From an uncultured Clostridia bacterium (GTDB taxonomy: Bacteria; Bacillota; Clostridia; Christensenellales; Borkfalkiaceae), in NCBI GenBank assembly GCA_947629575.1, contig CANREF010000006.1, forward strand, positions 30,932 through 94,931: a stretch of DNA of 64,000 bases, read 5' to 3'. The translations under genes and the position numbers were made by a program. This document shows, piece by piece, positions 58,801-60,194 of this stretch; the stretch's first letter is position 1; every line of letters begins with the position of its first letter. Under the pieces are notes generated by a model that saw only the letters and a list, made by a program, of their open reading frames with translations, searched no databases and had not been told where the DNA came from.

Positions 58801-59920
58801 GGGCAGCAGGCTCAAGAGCGCGCCCAACAGCGACGTCGAAAACGGCACAGTCATCCTGAAGAAGGACGGCGTGCAGCAGGGCGAGGTCTTGGTGGACGGC
58901 GATCTGTATTCCGCGCTTGCGGGCGCTCTCAGCGAGAGACTCGACGCGGGCAGCTGGACGATCGAGACGGAGGGCGGCCGCGTGATCGGCAGCTTCAAGG
59001 TCAATCGGCGCGCGGTCTCTATCGGCGGCATCACGGCGCAGGATAAGGACTACGACGGCAACAGAGATGCGAAGGTCGACTTCTCTGCGGCAACGCTTAC
59101 GGGACTTCTTCCCGACGACGAAGTGGACATCGGCACTTGGGATGCATTCGGTCTGTTCGCAGATAAGAATGTCGGCGAGTGGGATGTCACCGTGCAGGGT
59201 TACACCTTGATCGGCGAGGATGCGGGCAACTACTACTTGTCCAACAGCAGCTTTGTCACCAAGGCGTCCATCCGCAAGCGCAATGTCACTCCCGGGAACT
59301 GGGGCAGATACCTGTTAGCCGAAGACAAGGAGTACGACGGAACGACGGATGCCACGATACTTCCTCATCTCGAAAAGCACAAGTTCGATGGCTATGACCT
59401 TTGGTTCACGGTGCTGAGCGCGCACTTCGAGGATGAGAACGTCGGCAAGGATAAGCGCGTCTATGTCGAGCTCGAATTCAGCGGAGCGGATAAGGACAAC
59501 GTCACGTTGGACGACGTGATCCTCTACGCGGATATCTATCAGGCGCAGAACGAATGGCTCGTCGAGTTCAACAAGGTCAAAGACGGCGTGAAAGGTCCCG
59601 TTGCGAAGTGGGCGGGCGAGGGCGAACCTCTCATCGAGTACTTCTACGACAGGGCTTGCACGCGGCCTGTGGAAGATCCTTCCGATCTGCCCGACGGCGT
59701 TTACTACGCAAGAGTGACGGTGCAGGAGACCTTGAATTGGATGGGGCTTGAGGACGTCTATGAGTACGTGGTAGGCACGGGCAGCACTGTAACGCCTCCC
59801 GCGGAGGAAGAGCCTCTCGACATCACGGCGCTCATCCTGCTGCTGGTCGTGCAGGTAGCTCTGCTCGGCGCAGGCATCGGCGTAGTCGCCGCCGCCAAGA
59901 ACAAGAAGAAAGAGAAATGA
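25817..59920 (+). CDS. Giant (about 11,370 residues) EF-hand-like/InlB-type repeat surface protein
   Basis: One uninterrupted frame of 34.1 kb. Order of regions (residues from 25817): translated dispersed repeat 27-95, hydrophobic secretion signal about 100-130, parallel beta-helix about 633-832, helical segment about 1165-1292, MBG-like beta domains about 1395-2812, 67 tandem units 2816-10981, two YDG-like domains from about 11076, membrane helix and lysine-rich tail 11334-11367. The ATG at 25817 is chosen because GGAGG lies 9 bases upstream; an ATG at 25841 also has a GGAG site, the frame is open from 25685, and the ATG at 26114 would place the signal at the very N terminus. Inferred role: a membrane-anchored, calcium-stiffened surface fibre for adhesion. 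No enzyme motif and no LPXTG were seen. Confidence 0.9.
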   Translation: MKNRTEKKMRKETRKMRKNKEMWEDPRQGEAGVPRHSEPEALHENRELSSKNLAGTSDASGRALGGLRNRSSAQHDAREKPTPLPPSNGGGKERSAKRRMGRGRKAAVAMIAVTMSAVLAVGIALPLTGGDITNLPISILADSPQVTSQVNGNIGLHSKWDYKTETIFGKDGDNKEIGAGYGPSSAGKNDYSTVFQQSEEYKPDGQNGVVFAITDPETAPQVWAKAIAYATDKERFSTKADSGVFEQYGDNAPDYNNGTDREYIGNYYAGKDHEGQYITVKLYCDWEAKDFYTLATYLDPLPYSESAPTAGGTVKKDTERASTSTAEFNVGNYSIPSYDVDYSTAPTIPEDKRRKPITGADSYELNANTYPNQGEHLTSFNYSLDPSALENRGNSVTLNNYGVYSDETNWQKERNETFYNVDVVKSGDYYVTYDMNGGQAAAVWKTSDGKDNDIYTPYSPFSYGRINVPRGAYIVLDLNGHTIDRGYGKEYDEETGNGFYHLNGSFGYKKFSDDNAEANDKARVNDRDGDVYGQVISVEAQARLEVMDSTATESANAARIDEVKQDTRTVQYTNIHNGTITGGKSVKYSWGLKDEATQDGWSHSADGRADYGAEAAAKERKLGCYFQNEQKGAGVKVYSMGEFILHSGQISLNNSGHYGGGLYALTRSSIILYDGYVLGNSAQSGGGFYLANNSGARFAMYGGVFAYNQTWENRKQGSVFDRMGGGGLCLNANNYIDIEGGEFAYNSSAYTSLNASYVATVPETNCPNGVGGIGGGIYIGNNCRGVMKNVVIRNNTAGMWGGGVFLYSTAQDFQFGGALQIYDNTELALQQQDGTTTGWHTYTKPSSDTDGAVSTPDKPHGQDYEMTNNMHLASNTSGSGVKINITDSLLKGGNAAKIGITLTNVWRGSSSGFGNEKNYGKDYGFTNGYATNNSADGQVINPAKYFFADNGKGVALNSKNEVKIGEETASLSNLIWKISGTNAQGEERSITLATLGSVTYYSISDDEKGESIPTLSVDSGILKFTFGDFTVDTVEAYEGTVTEEGGDTTYTQCGSTAQKTLKVTTTNPAVSSWKHTGKTVDSSNFATSFVLNKDLAAGTELEGEQLNDLGVSWAGNYGFSVDTGNNGKVYKNNNFNIFINPCGLNANVGTARNGEAADLYYKGAAYKNISEELSKAEDALRAALGGSVAQNNLGVTIETLVKALTDGDKSLNSHIDSARYNAITSAQRAVKDADAIMMADNGNLEYISELERAINSLHSALSNISYFASATDEIKDAVRETLAALNGGEYKSTDGSVTKTYPGIIPAINGVRNVADGYFIRYYYSDFRQGSSVVDLLKYNAQAYAYVIYGGSEYQVPMEDARTYYTKVVFGESDEREFAINNYVLTTSTTFDIHPADVAVSLTKNAQQGLEYTGVVFTDEQVLTFNNNSNTSVTPFDDENAQERFYKLYEATKEGNSYTYIDESGKEVTFTTTDEEAETGMTFTGPDATGMTLSENGKELVQSEELTTYMGGVFTTKEGKRYIYAGLREWKEVSEGASKYFIQVTTGIEPRTAGRYVSTFEYTPDFMGYVPSNYNYTPNEDNLIFPKETSQSHDNFAYWFTITRIQLRFNEYTEGGTKYGANATVTLSNRPYTGALQAATPVAGDDYHQIDGEESALSVTYTTSQGVKQSVLAEMKNYEQVTYYTWDGEKLVPVPNDETEHGLPRNAGTYYLKLKFSNDFEYVGYEKDKFAEAGADFNRGDLTIDGEEVDDQALYLRYVIEPVTVTVAATIEMTYNGDTKPAEGKVVKRDKEEGTYFEPLALLRTDGNAVAPGSMIGIYTVSTNTTEFTFSNEEFMQKDKNDKVVSFGVNLYYYSLGDSSVDANFAAGIHTLTTLSDLKKPEDGKYSTDWTVNGRDGGGIDEKKEGVIWYVAYTNNKGDGKQVAGLNGDANGNFVIADNSQLTVNILSKSIEPYTGTSDFYCDEKNRTAWEDFNYKANGEETLSVSSGANAYKVLRKEGEVVITINEKQHYIGKEVDGKYQLFDYDNGEKKKTTLSAADVASLTYNGSHQTLDVQLDYQPIDRVLRNRVGTGSVINAWSYTFGETITLDNNTDVTISYTNDTYAGTAEITITGRGNYTGELVIEFEIAPMSLGNADVTDNKYSTHEAIEPTLPTGNAETIEEKNNITGTTWVYRREALPVVADFVHKATVQDGEGSTTTNELSLSTGDYTVKVWYYDDHTNPTEPKWEPLKNEKGEDSTDIVDRGWYRMVFIGTNSAMYGDTEAQPGVDLTDKGDRTAWKGGGNYTGWYVVQFYVNAATVKLNPSEVTFNRKAQMPDLNTLFSSADDRSSAVPQNDPDDLSTNAEFVLRFVATGENYGGEDKASKVVMRDKDGNDKSLVAGEGNEVENSKRLFPYYADVYELRVRLLGEGAKNFNLKTEYGSDTIPAATAGLNLLTGYGTDPDKGCVIDNEENQLYIVKEGLSIAAEDCGLTYFTIKRAEVTATQLNSGTTYDAYDHIKEASAFEFFSPGISFESVKYTVHLYRLIPQESGAATETLMAVVHFFGKGDIESGWTEKTHYWAQDPKDESKGYYYVCVAEGGEEKTDKHYSFDDLHGMTDSTTDYVKGADEYVAEIRLGTANFQFASSMTGFDTVGSNGADNADNTSARVKYVIAQAIIGIAFTYYATTYDPKRRFYIKAVLTDGTNNRTYNLEYLTKDNKAPNESSEYVLDHARYFVTQGEKESSDVPGLTADKFFSIEFYHATSSTWSGEEMAYKPQDGYSLGLPGYTFDDIGDYWVYAELLDTKNYKLSVSQALEIHGYGKSYAESFSITADRSHTVHFESGVPEDKVEWVGASLPATQQKVSYGEELSPVLGRKVMVDGKQYKLMGWTRQKPTEGYPNGWLYDATKKLAFEQALEVGEGDTVKHIYLIEKYDGHNKADPFYIVQDSDSVDENPATGDIDISLYGVWVLDNDDSGTPDWDETYSILFKTGFSPDAEAKESDNFPTGGKDEFADVTAGTEVTLPAAKVNSTGDNDADYIHATYQGQNYVLTGWTTVNPEDSETQDGYFVKSAEDMLQIYASGLVTLAGQKYFVRASDAKDKSITFYAIWSLDDNKDGTPDVQNTPYTVHFADETKETYGALPTDVTGLLAGAAVGSYMPGTLDGTRFSKDMKFDEDNRHYVLVGWTTVDFKAQTESSYDYSKAKNYLISTEKEFNAFKNGEDGKDLFYGDSKDGNVYKVNEEDVPESEKELLSPVITLYAVWGLDENNDGTPDWQESAATLNYQFSGRADGDSITVSGDYTMQNFFPDGSGTEVKFSDFAEKDIYDQVLGGKTFNLPGGTYKDNKVSSYTVKLVRDGVTYLLVGWTEMSTTDYIFRFQYNNDYSNPATAFTSGEERFYYVGESYTMPTGGDTLYAVWALDGNDDGTPDYLQSFTVKVAASSEAAAAEGTFKQVGENLQLGAPVDLPTSEGYSLTVGENKYILIGWATKNWKNGGTGTVSSYCLAEEPKDKPEKSYFAAGAAYNVNSLDVTEVDKFTITLYAVWAEDNNGDGLPDWEDNVYTVLFRDHEDSGNKSGQDLAKAEKLRIGYTLKWENYADITWDKNGSTSFNWGSSEVGISYETDEGRTYVTRTVNGKNYVLAGWTAEDALDSYFFGDTKPEKLLEGSYTLPWDGKWNGFERVLYAVWAEDANGNHIPDWAEDPVTIKYTTQLTGESVLAEDDEILGKDFATSAEYSTVAKEYLPNLEFTLPGLRSGYLSESEQWAVVIKSETYGQLILIGWTQDEEDTSGCHVFLYDQTEGRLVPQSQFTDFHAVGTQFTSPAKGATLCAVWAPDANKNGIPDYLQDFTVRFANKASGSESTYRTIDRQKIGTQILTDSTLSMTGYVLDGWTTNPNGVDGKYVWDNTENAPETSFQDGEKYVYVKAGQYYTVAAKDDLDHIAADEKGDLCITLYAVWASDTNGDKLPDYDDSKYTVNFFDHEDTGNVTTGNVHVAKNCEIGTEVTWTSSEFIDKDGVWASSETADHITVTTKDGNVMRTHDTKNYVLIGWTTASLSTYFYDRAPACKIYTNSYTPNLTDVNGTEFTLFAVWAVDENQNGTPDYTDRFTIGYQNKAGDLVGEELPKDETKYAVGTNVTLSDDVLHHDSEEKHYVLIGWTKNDKLESYLFKNTPDTTTGYMALGAVYSVEAKDANADNRINFYAVWGLDQNGNGVPDWEEAHYTVKFQDVEKLDGTAQSGFPPKAIENQLAGDNVELPKYYSKVDSTPYTRTVGGVNYVLIGWTTNNGFTPEKYLYDGTASEIAGTYGNGYYPAGEYYTVSGKDADDGTINFYAVWAIDENGNNTPDCQDKFTVHFLDAIEYKGEGDKDSDGAYFGVTAEGSIGKKVKNDEIDDETVVTMTKDGKHYVLIGWRTKNESLLVNESQAGTEGFIALNEYYTIDAADADEAGNINLYAVWAEDKDGNEIPDYNEELYTVRFKDTTKEDEEQIVQTDENKNVGNEVTLPEKYVTGGESGATTYKASDGKHYVFIGWTTNSGLGNYLLEKRGTDTLYTDKYTVNADDANGNEIVLYAVWVLDENEDKQPDDVQDFTVKYADEVEPKNTNLPTEETGKKVGDEADGSKTTLEKKELDGKNYTFLGWTLDSVKHQFELGEGLPTLYTKDEPYTVAAKDATKGTADITLYAVWGIDENENGKPDWDDEFTVSFTVEPKQLEGGETITGHPDMNDYTVDRQKVGSSVSTNGTYTLEKSSDSITITKDGKATVFVLLGWTTTKESAETPLLIRGWEGEDRDFAKLSAKYQNFIKAGDSYIVKAADDFDHDGTIEFYAVWGIDANNDGTEDWNDKSFTLKFKLGKTDEGSLVEGNDLPTVDGSFRVGQTAKWTNNPLHLKGTADGKNYVLIGWTADGELLTYLFKDTKPAIELNTDSYTFTAVGDVTLYAVWALDENNDGKPDYEEKFSIVYVNEAGALKAGESLPAEDDNSGEKYAVGASVTLSNGVLHLTKDEKTYVLAGWTKKPWDSYLFDVDDDGNLIDEKGLLNSDDYFLLGGSYTIAAIDALLGGKNTSDKIEFYAVWGIDENGDDVPDYSEDRYTVTYNSKQEASPSLPRPTRNLLVDQSVTLPGKSEGTYTYKHTTEDGKQYVLIGWTLTGTVDAPQYLYDDLTPNVAFTDFIEAGGEYIVKANDVRSSADKTIAFYAVWGLDANKDGKPDYEQKFRVVFKNGIEGSEPSESWDTDKSELAIQAAVTLPEAGNYTLTVDGKTYTLLGWSLDPSAGEKVYDSETPAGILTGTYIVKAEDDARGTSKDDCCIELYAIWGLDENGNNKPDWEDEFTVKYVDTVEPAADDLPKEEPNKQLGDEAEGSKQTLKNKTVGEVNYIFLGWTLDKTKHQFDEKVGLPTLYTADKIYKVAAKDAATNSTNITLYAVWAKDENNDNIPDWEDNVYTVTLKDGEVTELSFTEKRIGETVNWDDHSDLVGGEPYTEEKEKFVGDDEDRKHYVLLGWTTSELGNYYLSEMPSEKLYTSSYTLLLKDVKDKAITLHAVWGEDENWVLGPDAGETFDVAFHAGDTFTTPAEATGQKIGDTVELPAPANEGVALTKEGYIFLGWTLTKPAGEGDEHLLSDAAAVKPERFYETNGTYTVAAADDIYGEEEGFKGDGQIHLYAVWGVDANGDDKPDFEETFTVKFVNAVEGGMLTFGSVTFPTQETDKKIEDVVSLVIGNGIGLTVDGKNYVLVGWTLQNGADKSIYLRSAENGALAEMLTDKYTVDAKDAAAGTTDITLYAVWGLDENGNKVPDYEDTFTVTYTDDVDTVAPDLPEEDPNLKVGDEAEGSKTMLAKKTIDGKNYTFLGWTLASENHQFNEKDGLPTLLYKEGNAYTVSAKDAATNSTDITLYAVWGVDENGNGTPDWEDTFTVTYKDDVETAASVPTSETLAVGAEAVGSKKALENKEIDGKTYTFLGWTLDKTAENHKIDSKDAAPENLFGEKNPYTVAAKDAETNSTDITLYAVWGVDENNDKIPDYEQTYYDVKFVAGVTGYEGTLPTDITDRLEGLTVTLGEKAEGKYVSVTVEGVRYILVGWTNKASEKGEKAHFFDGKTDPTNQFVGEHYYEFESVYTLDTDHLADEEDVITFYAVWAQDNEKDGTGDNEPDYGQEYTVTFTSESDSAGLPKTEESKKVGEVVATPSGLTTVHENVHYVLIGWTKVSGSDNYFTSTPSSVEFAPGANYTVAAEDADEGRDIKLYAIWGVDQNKDGTPDYDEKFSVVYKDGATYQDGETSAHMPEAVSSLDVGQAVGESMPSGISTTIGGTTYTLVGWTTKTSAEADYYTWDIEKPAEKPENVYARYLEKYENKFYFGAEYVYCVDAADADKDNNTVTLYAVWGIDENGNGTPDYDEYKRFRIVYESGLEEGEPHTGKLPAHDESVDLLEGKVIEVHPGSKAGEYEISVVKGGVKYLLVGWTTNGTAASFSLAKPEMSEREFFEIGSTYTLDISDLSKGTEFERTLTFYAVWAADNEDGGTGDNIPDYTQEYDLIYENDATVESINPSDLPQSVRGQKVETEVTTHKDYTATIGGKHYVLLGWTAVEWTDGYVFTTTPDPKLKSIEGFTAAGEVFKLEAKYAKKDVTTSTFIFTLRAVWGIDENNNGKPDWEDDHFTLTYKNKVEGTVEGIEFATETGILSGMTRTLLGVSSEGVIATMEKDSVKYLLVGWTTKESVNADDYIAIGTPKASIEYKPGETFTVTGDTTLYAIWAADRDDNGVPDYTEKYRVRFTTTAFGTTEPEDISTDGITTGEYDVEKPVQTYSNYKLTQGVGDGAKHYVLVGWTTVNGDHLLGIAPSEEALATYTAAGDNYIIDASKADKDHIIVLYAVWGEDFNNNGKPDWEDERYTLVYKNGTENDRTGVENFPEDIETPHLDNFSVTLPEMSGGEWIVTMNKGGKHYVLYGWTDAAGDHLFAGEPKLEDAAKFFLAGDSHTLGDFVAFAAEGKDLNKVITLYAVWVEDTENGNTGDGTPDFLQSYSVQFLQGAEGDVTPRDALSTSGILVTDQKVEDKVPTHGGYVLTVGDKQYVLIGWTLASGEHFVTDEATAKALENYIAAGEDYTVVASHADEKGYITLYAVWAFDENKNGKPDWEDKLYTVVYENSESAKIEEADGESTLNGWTPDGTGFTVTESGLLELTKYTLLGGNPAEKQWKVSAIIGGERHLLVGWTTDGSAEKYYFGDGIDPATEFDSYYAIGTGYMLDSDGIADGDGKITLYAVWAEDAEETNNEGAFKQGIPDYLESVQIMYNSKFPGMSGSDIPSVWTRVGRIVTLPNSWPYVADGKTYALYGWKIERDPNDLPASAYLFEDADAALKFINYEAGADYTVDAKDSWRFRLGQLMIYMYAVWGVDENGDGKADFAQDFTLSFETNVTGTITHNAGDETIPQTRTIKWVKDNTVPEELPEGFTLSTANGNKYTLLGWTMKAPVAASSYLLENAAQVKVLLATTSVITNHQYQLDPKDADDSGTIRFYAVWARDDNDNGEPDYDEPFDVIYHESADGTLKKDGTETEFVNEIGKKEDTEVTLPEGYVLTAGEKDYVLMGWTLTEPADDTSYLCNSLADYIDRTGKIVLFGSGVTYVVDSAHADENSKINFYAVWGVDDNHDGKADWTTYTVVFEDHAGETPAAGTQYDISGASWPLTRYGLAESEDDKSVHFEYTNGIGYTLSRFSVEGMQLTLLKKYTLAGWAVSSVANGKYIYSAEEKDAFDTLSSGDGFFAADKGEFVISVSYADLSTNIIKLYAIWVENNNSEIDPKPDWDETSYTVLFKDSYNAAVSEDVTVEEDAQGNTLLVGLTAPAPKAAVTETKVDGKRYIFLGWVKASTDVTESVLVTSAEQFRTLVLFTDGYTIAEGDETTVTLWAVWALDNDNDGKGDNTPDYEETYTVRYRNAAGGTVAPLSLPADNGGLDLDSEVTLPGEGYALNAEGKHYVLVGWTTDGTAESYLWNEEPNSKYGEFFYGAVGETYTVDSADANSGNVITLYAVWAEDTNGGEGNGEPDYTETLYTLTYDPNETSVTLDPVNDLLGGTIVTPLEGKTESGYAYTVTVDGVKYILVGWTTEKKESEHAYFFLGAPVTKDFFAVGGSFTMPNANATLYGVWAADQNNDGEGNGTPDYLDFYTVHFENLAGGSVVLHDDYTGLLLGDVLVLPQADAIDVDGKHYVLIGWTTEGDAESYLWNSDPSEEYGLYLAYGKEYTLNVQDADEAGKITFYAVWAEDMNNGGGGNGVPDYTEPRHVLTYNSNVSEFSFAPVEGLVAGAVVSPLEGLKGDGSYSTSKDGFTYLLVGWTPALLTTDGELDSSLYFMDAPDRTVTFYEVGGSYTMADADVILYGVWAADRNGNGTPDYSENFNVVFTSKLDCEQLPDDSMKNLATQSVIRTLTGLDTVYNGKHYVLVGWTTMSTGNASDYIANSDPSGNYPSAIFRAPGESYTVDPKDGIGTTITFYAVWAEDTNGGVGNGEPDYNEKKYTLTYNTNVETVTYPSVTGLLEGNVVVLAGLSGGNYTYTETVGGVKYILIGWTTEKKANAGDYFSMGRPVTKDLYAVGDTYTMGAASVVLYGVWAADNDGGKGDGVPDYLQPYSVSFVDETGGDVTPDSLPYKRQNLFVGDEMQLLTGYSLDLGGVHYVLVGWTNAPEDTYLFDRDPSKEFGAYLYLAVATESVYTLAAKDAIGGEVVFRAVWAKDMNNDGTGNGTPDYLEERLDVAFESKTDALDQALFPETVRELLDGNTVTLAGLGEDGRLIITAQKEGVKYVLIGWTDQEGSHFLAIGAERSEIAALGSGTNHYYDAGATYIARLANATKQGGRNVITLYAVWAADNENEPDNPDESGKGNNEPDFRQNYDVDFRNLANEDRSLYLLQYQMVNTAIQAVGGYSLMIGEDTYTLIGWSTVALSGSYIVEEAPEANFIALNGIYTVTASDAVKNEEGKYVITLYAVWAKDENVNNKPDYEETWYTVKFANEQSCDVIGADEELFSRTFTGLEGKQLPLGSGYYSTADKPIYITVDGVDYLLFGWTTESDIGLLEKMPDVTSYRDSYVISGDHDKDGDNSITLYAIWVEDTNGNKTPDWQDPTFSIELAYGQNVVGAVRGGVLPTRIDGAYQETQTVDLKGHMSYRFTDYDGYTYMLLGWTLKAGNYFYKVSEPESSLTLLKDQYTVNAADDSDNDTLIILYAVWGIDDNEGGKGNNTPDWEENFTVTLQNNSGGTVAPEMNQNWTVNGRDLFDESKNSIPLDREYKLEYEGHNYKLLGWTLKSGSYRFNSEPTFDYIRVGDAYTVRAADANDSKIITLYAVWGIDDNDDGTEDWKDLFDVLLVKGVGEDVNGVKEDTFFTYVGTDRQVGDLISLTVSTESAKIYITTADGRKYVLVGWTTVSGEHIFDSADPTLTILNSAYTVTAAHAVKYDGKNLIRLYAVWGLDANDSGIADWLEQTYIVRFENKVSGTLTGTTLPYSINGIAGRSIITLDGHTLDTEDGHYVLYGWSTRELGNYLYSEEPELRELIAPSAEYTITPPLRGTLITLYAVWTADNNRDGTPDWDEDFTVRFESVGGVLEQTLPDEITLSMGEIGVRSIPLMASNHLIHAGKGYTLLGWTLEAGDHLYESAPSLKLETSPYLALAAHDTDGDRIIILYAVWGVDDNDGGEGNDKPDWEETFTVKFEKGAEGTLNEDAVLEEKQGGVGEPVALYEGYTLTVGEDSYILLGWTLEEGEHLCKDFEAFSKLSVFVERYNIAAADAVGDTITLYAVWGIDKDGNSEPDWARNYRVVFYSTLGDSFDGEAMPDPIFIAADTVINLKVYVGITILVGDEQYVLLGWSTNAPKQPNLCRSADDFNAIQGLVTDKFNAYIRNADEDGVIPLYAIWGVDANKNNVADWMQSYSVYFMNNVDGTTGQMPSPETADVGQAIDLQLGLTLTTSDGTYTLLGWTLEEEGQHLFTTAAPAFKFFTPTDPYTVRAKDADIHNIIKLYAVWALDENNNGKPDYAETRYTVKLVNDAEGELTRLELPVEYANQLEGFTISLEQDGIVNLIAADGVRYMLIGWTLTEGTHLYSEAPDFRPLLSYSVSGEDADAENTITLYAVWAKDDNDNHSPDWADRFTVEFRTRQPWEDTIYRTPEMDAGDTVQLREGYTITTDDGNHYTLLGWTLDPEKAMLFDAKPAPDFEYEMPGALYTVNFFDDYDGDLTIVFYAIWAIDMNDGGEGNGTPDWEEEYIITYTTRSSYTKPDSDQYEVGTPVTFNDDAQVQSNRTYYTLLGWTLDPVKAGYYTVRPDFVYYAANGKLAEYADDNVYYVNASDASSENKIVMYAVWGIDENKSGLPDWAEDFTVSYHTGLDIGDPTDWSTKFPSNTKGINASVTLHEGAYSVTVDGKKYVLVGWTLTKPKDGKNCFGGFGANKPEIPNEALRYYALGGLYSVAAADDLLGNSVADNIIEFFALWALDENGNGTPDYDETRYTVKFSNIVSGTVGELPEDVLDQLVGFTVALKQGGIELTTTDGKHYILVGWTLTMSEAAFYLRSAEDGVPSGMLTESYTVAAEDATEGVITLYAVWGIDENDNDIPDWEDRFEVTYKDTVEPKATDLPESETHGVGDEAENSKKTLANKTVNGKTYTFLGWTLDKTNHLFDEEEGLPTLYTADSVYIVVAKDAETGTLNITLYAVWGIDENGSHTPDWADSFNVIYADDVAPEATDLPEKDPNLKIGDEAVGSKETLANKTIDGVNYIFLGWTLDEKNHQFDTEDGLPTLYTAENVYIVLAAHATAEGDITLYAVWGIDANKDNIPDWKDNVYTVTLKDGEETELNFSAKRIGDTVTWTDAASWTGDPYTVNETRKDSYVLIGWTTETLASYFMTAEPSVHLYENSYTLLLEDLVGQTITLYAVWGIDENGNNVPDWKDAKILFFDVKDLATKIPYMPTGMSYTAGTSAALPTLEAKAGASVELLGWTTDRDLSQTIYLDAPAAIYTTSYPVPADAKGIIKLYAVWGAVASVTPEWTYGEEGSRLKSAPNSDVENGTVILKKDGVQQGEVLVDGDLYSALAGALSERLDAGSWTIETEGGRVIGSFKVNRRAVSIGGITAQDKDYDGNRDAKVDFSAATLTGLLPDDEVDIGTWDAFGLFADKNVGEWDVTVQGYTLIGEDAGNYYLSNSSFVTKASIRKRNVTPGNWGRYLLAEDKEYDGTTDATILPHLEKHKFDGYDLWFTVLSAHFEDENVGKDKRVYVELEFSGADKDNVTLDDVILYADIYQAQNEWLVEFNKVKDGVKGPVAKWAGEGEPLIEYFYDRACTRPVEDPSDLPDGVYYARVTVQETLNWMGLEDVYEYVVGTGSTVTPPAEEEPLDITALILLLVVQVALLGAGIGVVAAAKNKKKEK
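25895..26100 (+). repeat. Dispersed repeat copy inside the giant coding region
   Basis: Contains GTCATTCTGAGCC...GAAGAATCTCGCGGGG (about 25921-25982) and a C-rich hairpin element with GGAGGGGG (26058-26088). It is translated in frame (PTPLPPSNGGG) between a lysine/arginine-rich start and the secretion signal, and it keeps the frame open. Confidence 0.65.
26114..26210 (+). other. Secretion signal of the giant protein
   Basis: MGRGRKAAVAMIAVTMSAV begins a typical n-region plus hydrophobic core that continues into LAVGIALPLTGG. It is either a cleavable signal or an anchor. If translation starts at 25817, about 100 basic residues precede it, which is long even for large Gram-positive adhesins. 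Confidence 0.7.
27712..28310 (+). other. Right-handed parallel beta-helix region of the giant protein
   Basis: Successive short strands and turns of the pectate-lyase/polymorphic-outer-membrane-like type: ILHSGQISLNNSGHYGGGLY, ILYDGYVLGNSAQSGGGFY, FAMYGGVFAYN, IDIEGGEFAYNSSAY, GIGGGIYIGNN and GMWGGGVFLYS. The GGG(I/L/F)Y turns are characteristic. Probably the distal, ligand-facing part. Confidence 0.65.
29310..29690 (+). other. Helical segment of the giant protein, FIVAR-like
   Basis: Contains ISEELSKAEDALRAAL, AITSAQRAVKDADAIM and ISELERAINSLHSAL, regular amphipathic helices of the kind found in FIVAR-type spacer modules. It separates the beta-helix from the MBG-like domains. Confidence 0.45.
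30000..34250 (+). other. MBG/Ig-like beta domains preceding the repeat array
   Basis: Repeated openings such as LEYTGVVF, RPYTGALQ, MTYNGDTK and LTYNGSHQ, each followed by beta-rich text, and NYTGELVIEFEI-type endings, fit MBG/bacterial Ig-like domains. Unlike the following array, this part uses TTA, CTA and TCA codons at ordinary low frequency. Confidence 0.55.
34262..58759 (+). repeat. Array of 67 tandem InlB-like units, 66 ending in an EF-hand-like loop
   Basis: 24.5 kb coding array, mean unit about 366 bp (122 residues). Each unit reads roughly: beta strand (YTVKF type), V-LP stretch, KHYVLIGWTT, a 30-50 residue variable part usually containing YTVxAxDA, then ITLYAVWG and an acidic loop such as DENNDGTPDWQE. 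The last unit (ending LYAVWGAV) lacks the loop. Units differ widely in sequence, with close pairs scattered along the array. Confidence 0.88.
58760..59917 (+). other. C-terminal YDG-like domains and membrane anchor of the giant protein
   Basis: Two domains with the YDG signature, KDYDGNRDAKVDF (about 59048) and KEYDGTTDATILP (about 59327), then a short beta domain, a PPAEEEP linker, the hydrophobic stretch ITALILLLVVQVALLGAGIG and the tail KNKKKEK. There is no LPXTG-like motif before the helix, so retention by the helix itself is likely. Confidence 0.65.
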
Positions 59921-59932
59921 TCTCTTTGAAGA

Positions 59933-59964
59933 AAAAAGGGCTTCGGGAAACCGAAGTCCTTTTT
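59933..59964 (+). terminator. Terminator of the giant gene
   Basis: CTTCGG (59941-59946), GAAA tetraloop, CCGAAG (59951-59956), flanked by AAAAAAGGG on the left and TCCTTTTT on the right, which extend the stem. Confidence 0.85.
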
Positions 59965-60126
59965 CTTGTCTATATGCGGATCTCGACTGAGGGGGAGTCT
60001 CGCTGCCCCTATTAGGGGAAGTCCCCGAACATAGTGAGGGGAAAGGGGTTTTTGAAAACCCTCTGTCGCTCGCTTCGCTCGCGACATCTCCCCTACGAGG
60101 GGCGACAAGTGGAGTTACAGCCCGAG
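59965..60126. repeat. Dispersed repeat flanked by a 15-bp direct repeat
   Basis: Carries CTCGACTGAGGG, GCCCCTATTAGGGGA, GGGGTTTTTGAAAACCC and CGAGGGGCGACAAG, matching (partly inverted) the copy at 24955-25245. It is bracketed by ACCGAAGTCCTTTTT at 59950-59964 and 60127-60141, as if inserted into the terminator with duplication of the target. Confidence 0.6.
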
Positions 60127-60147
60127 ACCGAAGTCCTTTTTTCGATG

Positions 60148-60180
60148 AAAAAACCGCCCGAGGCAATTTGCCTCGGGCGG
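60148..60180 (-). terminator. Terminator of pgi
   Basis: On the minus strand CCGCCCGAGGC and GCCTCGGGCGG form an 11-bp stem (60154-60164 and 60170-60180), followed by six T. Confidence 0.88.
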
Positions 60181-60194
60181 CGTTCGTATAATGA

